A stretch of DNA of 64,000 nucleotides from assembly GCA_945910005.1 (NCBI GenBank), contig OX246744.1, positions 39,113,200 to 39,177,199 of the forward strand, given 5' to 3'. Numbering within the stretch: position 1 is the first letter of the stretch; the number at the start of each line of letters is the position of its first letter. Below are positions 9,871 to 21,345 of this stretch, one piece after another. Made by a program: the position numbers and the translations under genes. The notes below the pieces were generated by a model. That model was not told the origin of the DNA and did no database searches. It saw nothing but the letters and a program-made list of their open reading frames with translations. This DNA is from Isoperla grammatica (taxonomy: Eukaryota; Arthropoda; Insecta; Plecoptera; Perlodidae).

Positions 9871-12800
9871 TTATGTTTGCACCTATAATGATAGGCAGAC
9901 CCTGCGAAAAGAGAGTATGTGACAGCTCACGAGGACTCTAAATGTTTGCACCTGTAATGATTAGCAGACCCTGCGAAAAGAGAGTAACGGACAGCTCACG
10001 AGGACTCTTAATGTTTGCACCTGTAATGATAGACAGACCCTGCGAAAAGAGAGTATGTGACAGCTCACGAGGACTCTTAATGTTTGCACCTGTAATGATA
10101 GGCAGACCCTGCGAAAAGAGAGTATGTGACAGCTCACGAGGACTCTTAATGTTTGCACCTGTAATGATAGGCAGACCCTGCGAAAAGAGAGTATGTGACA
10201 GCTCACGAGGACTCTTAATGTTTGCACCTGTAATGATAGGCAGACCCTGCGAAAAGAGAGTATGTGACAGTTCACGAGGACTCTTAATGTTTGCACCTGT
10301 AATGATAGGCAGACCCTGCGAAAAGAGAGTATTTGACAGCTCACGAGGACTCTTAATGTTTGCACCTGTAATGATAGGCAGACGCTGCGAAAAGAGAGTA
10401 TGTGACAGCTTACGAGGACTCTTAATGTTTGCACCTGTATTGATAGGCAGACCCTGCGAAAAGAGAGAATGTGACAGCTCACGAGGACTCTTAATGTTGG
10501 CACCTGTAATGATAGGCAGACCCTGCGATAAGAGAGTATGTGACAGCTCACGAGGACTCTTAATGTTTGCACCTGTAATGATAGGCAGACCCTGCGAAAA
10601 GAGGGTATGTGACAGCTCACGAGGTCTCTGAATGTTTGCACCTGTAATGATAGGCAGACCCTGCGAAAAGAGGGTATATGAAAGCACACGAGGACTCTTA
10701 ATGTTTGCACCTGTATTGATAGGCAGACCCTGCGAAAAGAGAGAATGTGACAGCTCACGAGGACTCTTAATGATTGCACCTGTAATGATAGGCAGACCCT
10801 GCGAAAAGAGTGTATGTGACAGCTAACTAGGACTCTTAATGTTTGCACCTGTAATGATAGGCAGACCCTGGGAAAAGAGAGTATGTGACAGCTAACTAGG
10901 ACTCTTAATGTTTGCACCTGTAATGATAGGCAGACCCTGGGAAAAGAGAGTATGTGACAGCTCACGAGGACTCTTAATGTTTGTACCTGTAATGAAAGGC
11001 AGACCCTGCGTAAAGAGAGTATGTGACAGCTCACGAAGACTCTTATGTTTGCACCTGTAATGATAGGCAGACCTTGCGATAAGAGAGTATGTGACAGCTC
11101 ACGAAGACTCTTATGTTTGCACCTGTAATGATAGGCAGACCCTGTGATAGGAGAGTATGTGACAGCTAACGAGGACTCTTATGTTTGCACCTGTAATGAA
11201 AGGCAGACCCTGTGATAGGAGAGTATGTGACAGCTCACGAGGACTCTTAATGTTTGCACCTGTAATGATAGGCAGACCCTGCGATAAGAGAGTATGTGAC
11301 AGCTAACGAGGACTCTTAATGTTTGCACCTGTAATGATAGGCAGACCCTGCGATAAGAGAGTATGTGACAGCTCACGAGGACTCTTAATGTTAGCACCTG
11401 TAATGATAGGCAGACCCTGCGATAAGAGAGTATGTGACAGCTCACGGGGACTCTTGATGTTTGCACCTGTAATGATTGGCAGACCCTGAGAAAAGAGAGT
11501 ATGTGACAGCTCACGAGGACTCTTAATGTTTGCACCTGTAATGATAGGCTGACCCTGCGATAAGAGAGTATGTGACAGCTCACGAGGACTCTTAATGTTT
11601 GCACCTGTAATGATAGGCAGACCCTGCGATAAGAGAGTATGTGACAGCTCACGAGGACTCTTAATGTTAGCACCTGTAATGATAGGCAGACCCTGCGATA
11701 AGAGAGTATGTGACAGCTCACGGGGACTCTTGATGTTTGCACCTGTAATGATTGGCAGACCCTGAGAAAAGAGAGTATGTGACAGCTCACGAGGACTCTT
11801 ATGTTTGCACCTGTAATGATAGGCAGACCCTGCGAGAAGAGAGTATGTGACAGCTCACGAGGACTCTTATGTTTGCACCTGTAATGATTGGCAGACCCTG
11901 AGAAAAGAGAGTATGTGACAGCTCACGAGGACTCTTATGTTTGCACCTGTAATGATAGGCAGACCCTGCGAGAAGAGAGTATGTGATAGCTCACGAGGAC
12001 TCTTATGTTTGCACCTGTAATGATTGGCAGACCCTGAGAAAAGAGAGTATGTGACAGCTCACGAGGACTCTTATGTTTGCACCTGTAATGATAGGCAGAC
12101 CCTGCGAGAAGAGAGTATGTGACAGCTCACGAGGACTCTTAATGTTTGCACCTGTAATGATAGGCAGACCCTGCGAGAAGAGAGTATGTGACAGCTCACG
12201 AGGACTCTTAATGTTTGCACCTGTAATGATAGGCAGACCCTGCGAGAAGAGAGTATGTGACAGCTCACGAGGACTCTTAATGTTTGCACCTGTAATGATA
12301 GGCAGACCCTGCGAAAAGAGTGTATGTGACAGCTCACGAGGACTCTTAATGTTTGCACCTGTTATGATAGGCAGACGCTGAGAAAAGAGAGTATGTGACA
12401 GCTCACGAGGACTCTTAATGTTTGCAGCTGTAATGATAGGCAGACCCTGCGATAACAGAGTATGTGACAGCTCACGAAGACTCTTATGTTTGCACCTGTA
12501 ATGATAGGCAGACCCTGCGATAAGAGAGTATGTGACAGCTCACGAGGACTCTTAATGTTTCACCTGTAATGATAGGCAGACCCTGCGATAAGAGAGTATG
12601 TGACAGCTCACGAGGACTCTTAATGTTTGCACCTGTAATGATAGGCAGACCCTGCGAAAAGAGTGTATGTGACAGCTCACGAGGACTCTTAATGTTTGCA
12701 CCTGTAATGATAGGCAGACCCTGCGAAAAGAGAGTATGTGACAGCTCACGAGGACTCTTAATGTTTGCACCTGTAATGATAGGCAGACCCTGCGAAAAGA

Positions 12801-12966
12801 GTGTATGTGACAGCTCACGAGGACTCTTAATGTTTGCACCTGTAATGATAGGCAGACCCTGCGAAAAGAGAGTATGTGACAGCTCACGAGGACTCTTAAT
12901 GTTTGCACCTGTAATGATAGGCAGACCCTGCGAAAAGAGAGTATGTGACAGCTCACGAGGACTCTT
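9871..12966. repeat. 3.1-kb array of a 69-bp (sometimes 68-bp) satellite, about 45 units
   Basis: The monomer holds ATGTTTGCACCTGTAATGAT, then AGGCAGACCCTGCGAAAAGA, then GAGTATGTGACAGCTCACGA, then GGACTCTTA. Between 11040 and 12480 many units lack one A (TCTTATG instead of TCTTAATG) and are 68 bp. Because 69 is 3 x 23 and the monomer has no stop in several frames, open frames up to 357 residues appear on both strands; they fall apart wherever 68-bp units occur. I do not call a gene. Confidence 0.97.
11247..11795. repeat. 276-bp higher-order unit (4 x 69) inside the 69-bp array, two copies
   Basis: Variant markers recur exactly 276 bp apart: CACGGGG at 11443 and 11719, and ATTGGCAGACCCTGAG at 11475 and 11751. 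From 11751 to about 12080 the same ATTGGC variant recurs every 136 bp (11887, 12023), a two-unit block of 68-bp monomers. These nested periods record recent local duplications. Confidence 0.85.
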
Positions 12967-14260
12967 GCTACGGCTTGGCCAGGAACTCGACATGTGAATG
13001 AATGGCGATTGCTGGTGCTCAAATATCAAACTCTGAGATAGCTGATAGCATTTACGGTGTTGTATTTTACCCCTCGACTCTTCACAATAAGTAATAACAT
13101 ATGTTTGGAAACAATTAATCCTCCAGCTACCTTATCATATACAGACAGTTATAGACAGACACGAGATTAATTCGAGTGTGGACGATGCACATGTGTCAAT
13201 ATTGACAGCGTCTCGTGTGTGAGGAATAAAGGAATAAGGAATAAACAAATATTGTACCCGTTTTTTAAATTTACTTTATTTTATATCCTGAGCGTTGGAC
13301 GTGAGTTGCCAAATTATACTGTGTAGGTGTCTTTCTCTGTGGTATCGTTTAAAATGTCATCACAAAGTTAAAATATACTAGTTTAGTTTTTCAAGTATTA
13401 CCATTGACCTCTTCGAAACGATTTGTTGTTGGTCCCCAAAAGAAGCTCATATTCAAGACAGAGAGGACGTAAATAGAAAGTACGTATAAGTACATAGAGC
13501 TTTCTATGTGTCATAAAAGTAAGTGACAAGAGAGCTGAAACAAGCAAATAAAACAGCAGAGAAGAGAAAGGCTTATCTAAACTCCGCCGCTTCTCAACAT
13601 GTCAACGTGGAATTGGGTACTTCACTTTCAAATTTCTTGTACATTTATTTAACATTTGACAGTGTATTAGTAAAAGTAGTAGTGGTAGAGGTGGTTTTGA
13701 AAGTTGCCCCCCAGCCCTCTTTATTCGATGTCTAGTCCCCCGGTATTTGAAATAGCCCCCCCGGAGACAAAACTCTGACTTCAACACTGGTCATGTGGTC
13801 ATAGTTCTCCAAGACGTCGTTAAACAACCAACAATTAAATAACCTCTGTATTCCAAGGGACCTCCACCAATTTACCCTTAGGTAGAACTAATCACGGCCA
13901 TCTAGATCTTCAGTGACAACAATGTACAACACTGGAAATACCATAACTATGGGTAGGGTCCGAGACTTGTTGGAAATGCTTTGGTTTTAGCGTCCTCCAG
14001 CAGGGCGCAGCACTGTCAAGCGTCGTAGGTTGCGGAACAGGTGAAGTGAAAATATGGACAAAACATGCGCGAAGTTTTGTAACATTAGGAAGAAAACTTG
14101 TTTTACTTCTTAACCTAGAATTTATGAAATTAAATGAATAGAATTTTATTTCTACAGCTTTATGTATGAATAATGACGTAATATACACAGTCGGCCTAGC
14201 AGAAAATACCAGCTTTTCAATTTTGGTATTTTTAAATGGCCGCCATAATACCTGAATGCC
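12967..14260. other. Unassigned spacer
   Basis: Sequence between two satellite arrays. Short open frames at 13523-13735 and on the minus strand at 13910-14287 have no recognisable domain or splice support. A short GGAATAA repetition lies near 13230. Confidence 0.4.
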
Positions 14261-16955
14261 GACGTCCTTGCATGTCAGCTGTGACAACTACTTAAGCTGT
14301 CATGCACTGACGTCCTTGCATGTCAGCTGTGACAACTACTTAAGCTGTCATGCACTGACGTCCTTGCATGTCAGCTGTGACAACTACATCAGCTGTCACT
14401 GTCTTCCTTGCATGTCAGCTGTGACAACTACATCAGCTGTCACTGACGTCCTTGCATGTCAGCTGTGACAACTACATCAGCTGTCACTGACGTCTTTGCA
14501 TGTCAGCTGTGACAACTACATCAGGTGTTACTGACGTCCTTGCATGTCAGCTGTAAAAACTACATCAGCTGTCACTGTCTTCCTTGCATGTCAGCTGTGA
14601 CAACTACATCAGCTGTCACTGACGTCCTTGCATGTCAGCTGTGACAACTACATTAGCTGTCACTGACGTCCTTGCATGTCAGCTGTGACAACTACATCAG
14701 CTGTGACTGACGTCCTTGCATGTCAGCTGTGACAACTACATCAGCTGTCACTGTCTTCCTTGCATGTCAGCTGTTACAACTACATTAGCTGTCACTGACG
14801 TCCTTGCATGTCAGCTGTGACAACTACATCAGCTGTCACTGACGTCCTTGCATGTCAGCTGTGACAACTACATCAGCTGTCACTGTCTTCCTTGCATGTC
14901 AGCTGTGACAACTACATCAGCTGTCACTGACGTCCTTGCATGTCAGCTGTGACAACTACATCAGCTGTCACTGACGTCCTTGCATGTCAGCTGTGACAAC
15001 TACATCAGCTGTCACTGGCGTCCTTGCATGTCAGCTGTGACAACTACATCAGCTGTCACTGACGTCCTTGCATGTCAGCTGTGACAACTACATCAGCTGT
15101 CACTGACGTCCTTGCATGTCAGCTGTGACAACTACATCAGCTGTCACTGGCGTCCTTGCATGTCAGCTGTGACAACTACATCAGCTGTCACTGACGTCCT
15201 TGCATGTCAGCTGTGACAACTACATCAGCTGTCTTTGACGTCCTTGCATGTCAGCTGTGACAACTACATCAGCTGTCACTGACGTCCTTGCATGTCAGCT
15301 GTGATAACTTCAACAGCTGTCACTGACGTCCTTGCATGTCTGCTGTGACATCTACATCAGCTGTCACTGACGTCCTTGCATGTCAGCTGTGACAACTACA
15401 TCAGCTGTCACTGACGTCCTTGCATGTCAGCTGTGACAACTACATCAGCTGTCTTTGACGTCCTTGCATGTCAGCTGTGACAACTACATCAGCTGTCACT
15501 GACGTCCTTGCATGTCAGCTGTTGCAACTACGTCATCTGTCACTGACGTCCTTGCATGTCAGCTGTGACAACTATATCAGCTGTCACTGACGTCCTTGCA
15601 TGTCAGCTGTGGCAACTACATCAGCTGTCACTGTCGTCCTTGCATGTCAACTGTGACAACTACATCAGCTGTCACTGACGTCCTTGCATGTCAGCTGTGA
15701 CAACTACATCAGCTGTCACTGACGTCCTTGCATGTCAGCTGTGACAACTACACCAGCTGTCACTGACGTCCTTGCATGTCAGCTGTGACAACTACATCAG
15801 CTGTCATTTACGTCCTTGCATGTCAGCTGTGACAACTACATCAGCTGTCACTGACGTCCTTGCATGCCAGCTGTGACAACTTCATCAGCTGTCACTTACG
15901 TCCTTGCATGTCAGCTGTGACAACTACATCAGCTGTCACTGACGTCCTTGCATGTCAGCTGTGACAACTACATCAGCTGTCATTGACGTCCTTGCATGTC
16001 AGCTGTGACAACTACATCAGCTGTCACTGACGTCCTTGCATGTCAGCTGTGACAACTACATCAGCTGTCACTGACGTCCTTGCAGGTCAGCTGTGACAAC
16101 TACATCAGCTGTCACTGACGTCCTTGCATGTCAGCTGTGACAACTACATCAGCTGTCACTGACATCCTTGCATGTCAGCTGTGACGACTACATCAGCTGT
16201 CACTGACGTCCTTGCATGTCAGCTGTGACAACTACATCAGCTGTCACTGACGTCCTTGCATGTCAGCTGTTGCAACTACGTCATCTGTCACTGACGTCCT
16301 TGCATGTCAGCTGTGACAACTACATCAGCTGTCACTGACGTCCTTGCATGTCAGCTGTGGCAACTACATCAGCTGTCACTGTCGTCCTTGCATGTCAGCT
16401 GTGACAACTATATCAGCTGTCTTGACGTCCTTGCATGTAGCTGTGACAACAACATCAGCTGTCACTTACATCCTTGCAGGTCAACTGTGACAACTACATC
16501 AGCTGTCACTGACGTCCTTGCATGTCAGCTGTGACAACAACATCAGCTGTCACTTACATCCTTGCAGGTCAACTGTGACAACTACATCAGCTGTCACTGA
16601 CGTTCTTGCATGTCAGCTGTGACAACTACATCAGCTGTCACTGACGTCCTTGCATGTCAGCTGTGACAACTACACCAGCTGTCACTGACGTCCTTGCATG
16701 TCAGCTGTGACAACTACATCAGCTGTCACTGACGTCCTTGCATGCCAGCTGTGACAACTACATCAGCTGTCACTGACGTCCTTGCATGTCAGCTGTGACA
16801 ACTACATCAGCTGTCACTTACGTCCTTGCATGCCAGCTGTGACAACTTCATCAGCTGTCACTGACGTCCTTGCATGTCAGCTGTGACAACTATATCAGCT
16901 GTCACTGACGTCCTTGTATGTCAGCTGTAACAACTAGATCAGCTGTCACTGACGT
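14261..16955. repeat. 2.7-kb array of a 44-bp satellite, about 60 units
   Basis: The typical unit contains CACTGACGTCCTTGCATGTC followed by AGCTGTGACAACTACATCAG and CTGT. The first two units are 48 bp with a CTTAAGCTGTCATG variant. Each unit carries a TGACGTC word (most of a cAMP-response element) and CAGCTG words (E-box class). The palindromic CAGCTG blocks allow short hairpins. The array ends where the unrelated repeat at 16956 begins. Confidence 0.97.
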
Positions 16956-17480
16956 TCCAGCCACTTTCGACAGGATTGAAAACATCTGCACTCCCACACA
17001 AGTGCGATCCATACCTGCGGGTGTGTACGGTGTCAATGAAGGAAAATATAGCAGGCTGTACGCAAATGGCTCCAATTTCCAACGAAAAGAGGGATCAAAT
17101 ATTTGAAAGGTTCCATTATTTGAAACGTTGCATTACCATATGCCTACAATAGGAAACAGTGTAGTGCAGCCTGCAGACAGTTAACGTCGGAGAAAAGATA
17201 AACTGATTACCGGGTATCGTACAAAATTAGGGAGCCTGTTATGCTGTTATGTCAGATTATTTATACAAACACTGATTTATACCGAAACTAATTATTGTAT
17301 AACTATTTTTTAAAGCATAAAGTTGGTCACAACATAGTGCAGATGGATAATATGTTGAGACTAGAAATTATTTTTACAGTAGAAAACTGCTGTATCTACC
17401 ATGCTATGTTGGCGGGTTTTTGTTCCAAATCTTCCTTCAAACCGATAATAATTATTTCATAGCGATCATTAAATAGCATA
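16956..17480 (+). repeat. Dispersed repeat (family Q), forward copy
   Basis: This segment matches the reverse complement of 21345 back to about 19660, with about 80 percent identity by eye. Shared blocks include CTGCACTCCCACACAA, GATCCATACCTG, AAAATATAGCAGGCTGTAC, TCGTACAAAATTAGG, TTATACCGAAAC and TAGCGATCATT-AATAGCATA. The two copies form a 4-kb-spaced inverted pair. This copy is uninterrupted until element X1 begins at 17481, so it serves as the empty site for both MITEs in the other copy. Confidence 0.85.
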
Positions 17481-17989
17481 CTAGGAAAACGCTCTGTTGG
17501 ACGCGTTGATAAGCGAGCGCGTCCATATCTACGAACTTTCTGTCGAAAAGATCTCAAAGCTAATAAAAACAACAATTAACAACAATTCAAGAATGTGCAT
17601 TTTAAAATTTTTTCTAATTTCCATAGCTATTATACTTCCCGATATTGTTGAATGCAGTGCAATTTGCGTTGCTAAGAATTTTCGTTGTCTGTCTAGGGTT
17701 TTCGCGGCGGTCCGCCACCGTTACTAACAGTTATTGAGTTTAACTTTGTAACTTTTCGAACGATTTTGCCTCAAAACTATACACCTTCAATCCACATCGA
17801 GGCTTGTGGATGGTCCAAATTTCAAGTTGATCGGACTTTCCGTTCTACCGCTATCGACAGACATAAAAACAAAACAAAAAACAAACAGCATGAAGTGCCA
17901 TAAGAGTCTAGTACACAAAAAAAAACAAAAAAAAAAACAGAACGACGGGCCATAAGAGTCGCGTGGAAACGCTCGCTTCGCTCGCTTAA
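17481..17989 (+). mobile_element. Element X, copy 1 (509 bp, internally deleted)
   Basis: It starts CTAGGAAAACGCTCTGT, soon followed by ACGCGTTGATAAGCGAGCGC, and ends GGAAACGCTCGCTTCGCTCG CTTAA. It lacks about 250 bp found in copies 2 and 3. A 76-residue frame (17497-17727) matches the frames of copies 2 and 3 and ends with the same Arg-His-Arg-Tyr stop. Near the 3' end is an A-rich tract (ACATAAAAACAAAAC). It joins copy 2 directly head to tail. The element class is unknown: there are no simple terminal inverted repeats, and the start and end share inverted AAGCGAGCG words. Confidence 0.8.
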
Positions 17990-18780
17990 CTAGGAAAACG
18001 CTCTGTTTGACGCGTTGATAAGCGAGCGCGTCAATATCTACGAACTTTCTGGCGAAAAGTTTTCAATGCTAATACGAACAACAATTAACAACAATTCAAG
18101 AATGCGCATTGCAAAAAATGTTCTTATTTCCATGGCTATTATACTTTCCGACATTGTTGTATGCAGTGCAATGTGCGTTGCTAAGAATTTTCGTGGTCAT
18201 GTTTTCAACACGGTCCGCCACCGTTACTAACACTTATTGACAGCAATAGAAATGTAATTTCTGCCTCTAATACGTATCCGATCACGTCTAAATTAGTATA
18301 TTCGTGACCGGATGAAAATGTACTACAAGATAGCCACCTCACATTTTGCTGTTACTGTTTTTCAGAAAAATATTTTCGAGTAACTTTTGTGTAACTTTGC
18401 CAATATTGATCAGATAGCCATTAAATGAACATATTCGTGACCGGAAAAAGCTTTACAAAAATATGGCTATCTCACATTTTGCCGCCATTTTGTTTCAGAA
18501 AAAAATTTTGCAGTAACTATGGTGTAACTTTGTAACTTTTCAAACGATTTTGGCTCAAAACTATACACCTTCAATCCACATTGAGGCTTGTGGATGGTCC
18601 AAATTTCAAGTTGATCGGACTTTCTGTTCGACCGCTATCGACGGACATAAAAACAAAACAAAAAACAAAAAAACAAACAGAATGAAGTGCCGTTAGAGTA
18701 TAGTACGGTACAAAAAAAAAAAAAAAAAACAGAACGAAGTGCCATAAGAGTCTCGTGGAAACGCTCGCTTCGCTCGCTTA
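17990..18780 (+). mobile_element. Element X, copy 2 (about 791 bp)
   Basis: This copy has the same start and end as copies 1 and 3. A 71-residue frame at 18015-18230 starts MISERVNIYELSGEKF, has a hydrophobic stretch around VLISMAIILSDIVVC and ends VRHRY. After it come TAATACGTATC-GATCACG, two related GTGACCGGA blocks with CATATTCGTGACC, then AAATTTCAAGTTGATCGGAC and an A-rich tract. Family-Q sequence resumes right after it (18782). Confidence 0.85.
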
Positions 18781-18854
18781 AATATTAGCTAACTGTTGGT
18801 CAAGAAATAGTACAGATAGATAATATAGTGAAATAAAAATTGGTTTGTAGTAGA

Positions 18855-19620
18855 CTAGGAAAACGCTCTGTTTGACGCGTTGATAAGCGAGCGCGTCAAT
18901 ATCTACGAACTTTCTGGCGAAAAGTTTTCAATGCTAATACGAACAACAATTAACAACAATTCAAGAATGCGCATTGCAAAAATTGTTCTTATTTCCATGG
19001 CTATTATACTTTCCGACATTGTAGTATGCAGTGCAATGTGCGTTGCTAAGAATTTTCGTGGTCATGTTTTCAAAACGGTCCGCCACCGTTACTAACACTT
19101 ATTGACCACAGTAGAAATGTAATTTCTGCCTCTAATACGTATCGGATCACGTTTATATTAGTATATTCGTCACCGGACAAAAATTTACTGTAAGATAGCC
19201 ACCTCACATTTTGCCGTTACTGCGTTTTAGAAAAATATTTTCGAGTAACTTTTGTGTAACTTTGCCAATACTTATCAGATCGCCTTTACGTTAACATACT
19301 CGTGACCGGAAAAATCTGTAGAAAAATATGGCTATCTCACATTTTGCTGCCATTTTGTTTCAAAAAAATATTTTGCAGTAACTATGGTGTAACTTTGTAA
19401 CTTTTCAAACGATTTTGCCTCAAAACTATACACCTTCAATCCACATCGAGGCTTGTGGATGGTCCAAATTTCAAGTTGATCGGACTTTCCGTTCGACCGC
19501 TATCGACAGACATAAAAACAAAAAAAAACAAAAAAACAAACAAACAAACAAACAAACAAACAAAAAAACAGAATGAAGTGCCATAAGAGTCAAGTGGAAA
19601 CGCTCGCTTCGCTCGCTTAA
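18855..19620 (+). mobile_element. Element X, copy 3 (766 bp), inserted in family Q
   Basis: It is closely similar to copy 2, including the 71-residue frame (18880-19095), which differs at only a few residues. The flanks join when X is removed: family-Q sequence up to TTTGTAGTAG at 18853 continues with ATTGCTGTATCTATTG at 19623, as in the uninterrupted copy near 17385. No clear target duplication is visible. The A-rich 3' part holds five CAAA repeats (19536-19565). Confidence 0.85.
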
Positions 19621-19889
19621 CAATTGCTGTATCTATTGTGCTGTGTTGTCCTGTTGATCCAAATGCTGCTTCATATGCTATTAAATGATCGCTATACAAT
19701 TGTTCTCGGTATGAAGGAGCAAATTGGAACCAAAATACGACAGCATAGCAGGATAGCTACAACAATTTTCTACTGTAATCCAACTTTTAGTTTCAACATA
19801 TTATCTCTACACTATTTTGTGACCAAGAGTATGGTAACATGATCGCTATGAAATAATTTGTTTCGGTATAAAGCTGCTATGTTTGTATA

Positions 19890-20752
19890 GTCCGGACGCC
19901 GTAGGAAAGAAAGTTGTGTCGTCATAACTAATTACTCTGGCCGGCGTAGTGATATGTGGACGTTTACGCAGTGCTCATCCGCGCACTAAACCTGTCAGAG
20001 AGATAATACACTGATTGGCAAGGCGGTGTTAGAAAATAGTAGCTTTGGTAGGCCGTGACTTAAAATTACTACCATCAAGAAAGCTTTGACTTCTGTGTGT
20101 TGCTAGGATACTTGATGTATTTCTTTGTCATTTGATGGTCTGTTGTTTTTATTGCCGTTTCGTGTTTGACAGGAGTTGAGTTCACGCGGGAATAACATGG
20201 CGGCGTTTTTCTATAACTGTGACGCCCGTGTTCGGCTGATTTACCCTGTAATATTATTTATGAAAATTTATTACCGATATCAAGAAACATTGACACTGAA
20301 AACATTACTCGGGATCTTTCAGAGTGGTCATATGCGTTCCCTGTGCCTTTAGGGTACGACAATATGCAGACAGACAAAGCAAATGACAAAGGTAGGTCGT
20401 CCGTAGATGTTCCTTCTTCATACCTTCATGCCTAGCATGATGGGACGGAACTACTTTGAATTTTCCCAAACATAATTAAGTAGTTGTTAATTTATAAGTG
20501 AATATAATAAATTAGATAATAAGAAACTAAAGTTTATTCCTGCATAATTAAACCGCAAACACATACCAAGAGGGAGAAAAATAGCATTTAATCCAGGGCC
20601 CATGTCCACCAACCTATGAAATAACAATACATGTTTACTTCTGGTAAGGCAAAGAGTAGTAGTCTACATTTAAGTTAGTATTACAAGGTGTGAGGTCACT
20701 TGCTATTACATCATCCGTGACGACACAACTTTCTTTCCTACGGCGTCCAGCC
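19890..20752. mobile_element. 863-bp MITE with TIRs of about 36 bp and TATA target duplication
   Basis: GGACGCCGTAGGAAAGAAAG, continuing TTGTGTCGTCA, at 19894-19924 is perfectly inverted at 20718-20748. The outermost few bases are imperfect (GTCC versus GGCT). TATA flanks both sides (19886-19889 and 20753-20756). The family-Q copy near 17265 has the uninterrupted site (TTTATACAAAC). A TA or TATA duplication fits Tc1/mariner-like or related groups, but no transposase is present and I cannot name the superfamily. Confidence 0.85.
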
Positions 20753-20928
20753 TATATAAATATTAAGACAGCATAACTGGCTGCCTAATTTTGTACGATA
20801 ATCAGTTTTTCTTTTCTCCAACATTATCGGTGTGCACTACACTGTAACTGTAAGTGTAACCCGTTGTAGGTATATGATAGTTGATAATGCAATCGTCGAA
20901 ATAGCATATTAAATTAAATCGTTACGTT

Positions 20929-21240
20929 ATGGCGGGTTTACATAACTGACTAGTGACTAACGATTAGCGACTAAGCGAGCCCGTGACTAAGCCACGAGCT
21001 TCTTTCATTGGCTACGGTTGCGAATACTGCTCTCCGATTGGCTGTGACTAAGGTTTGTCTTGACTTGACTAAGAAGTTGAACATAGCTCAACTCCTTGGT
21101 CAAGTCCTTAGTCACGGCCAATCAGCACGCAGTATTCCCACTGTCGGCCAATGAGAGAAGCCTGTTGCGGCTAGTCAGTTTCATGAACGCGCTCTTAGTC
21201 GCTAGTCGTTAGTCACTAGTCAGTTATGTAAACCCGCCAT
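20929..21240. mobile_element. 312-bp MITE with 47-bp near-perfect TIRs
   Basis: The ends start ATGGCGGGTTTACATAACTG and pair over about 47 bp with one mismatch (GATTAG versus GACTAG). Direct repeats of TACGTT flank it (20923-20928 and 21241-21246); shifting the boundary by one base gives a 7-bp TTACGTT duplication. The interior is also partly self-complementary: GGCCAATCAG-type words face GATTGGC. The superfamily is unknown. Confidence 0.85.
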
Positions 21241-21345
21241 TACGTTACGTTTGACATTTGAGTACAGCCTGCTATATTTTCGTTAATTTACACCGTACAC
21301 ACAGGTATGGATCGCAATTGTGTGGGAGTGCAGACGTTCTCCATC

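Larger units (their letters stand above)
18782..21345 (-). repeat. Family Q, inverted copy, interrupted by element X and two MITEs
   Basis: Family-Q sequence is present as separated segments: 18782-18854 and 19621 onward in plus orientation at the inner edge, then, in reverse orientation relative to 16956-17480, roughly 19660-19889, 20753-20928 and 21241-21345. The breaks coincide with X copy 3 (18855-19620), the MITE at 19890-20752 and the MITE at 20929-21240. This gives relative ages: Q is oldest and the inserts are younger. Confidence 0.75.

Noticed and set aside
9938..13029. Open frames of 95-357 residues on both strands across the 69-bp array
   Set aside because: The period is 3 x 23 and the monomer lacks stops in several frames. 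Frames break wherever 68-bp units occur, and no start, splice or codon bias supports a protein.
14261..16955. Possible CRISPR array in regular repeats
   Set aside because: Units are contiguous with no unique spacers, no cas genes are nearby, and the DNA is eukaryotic.
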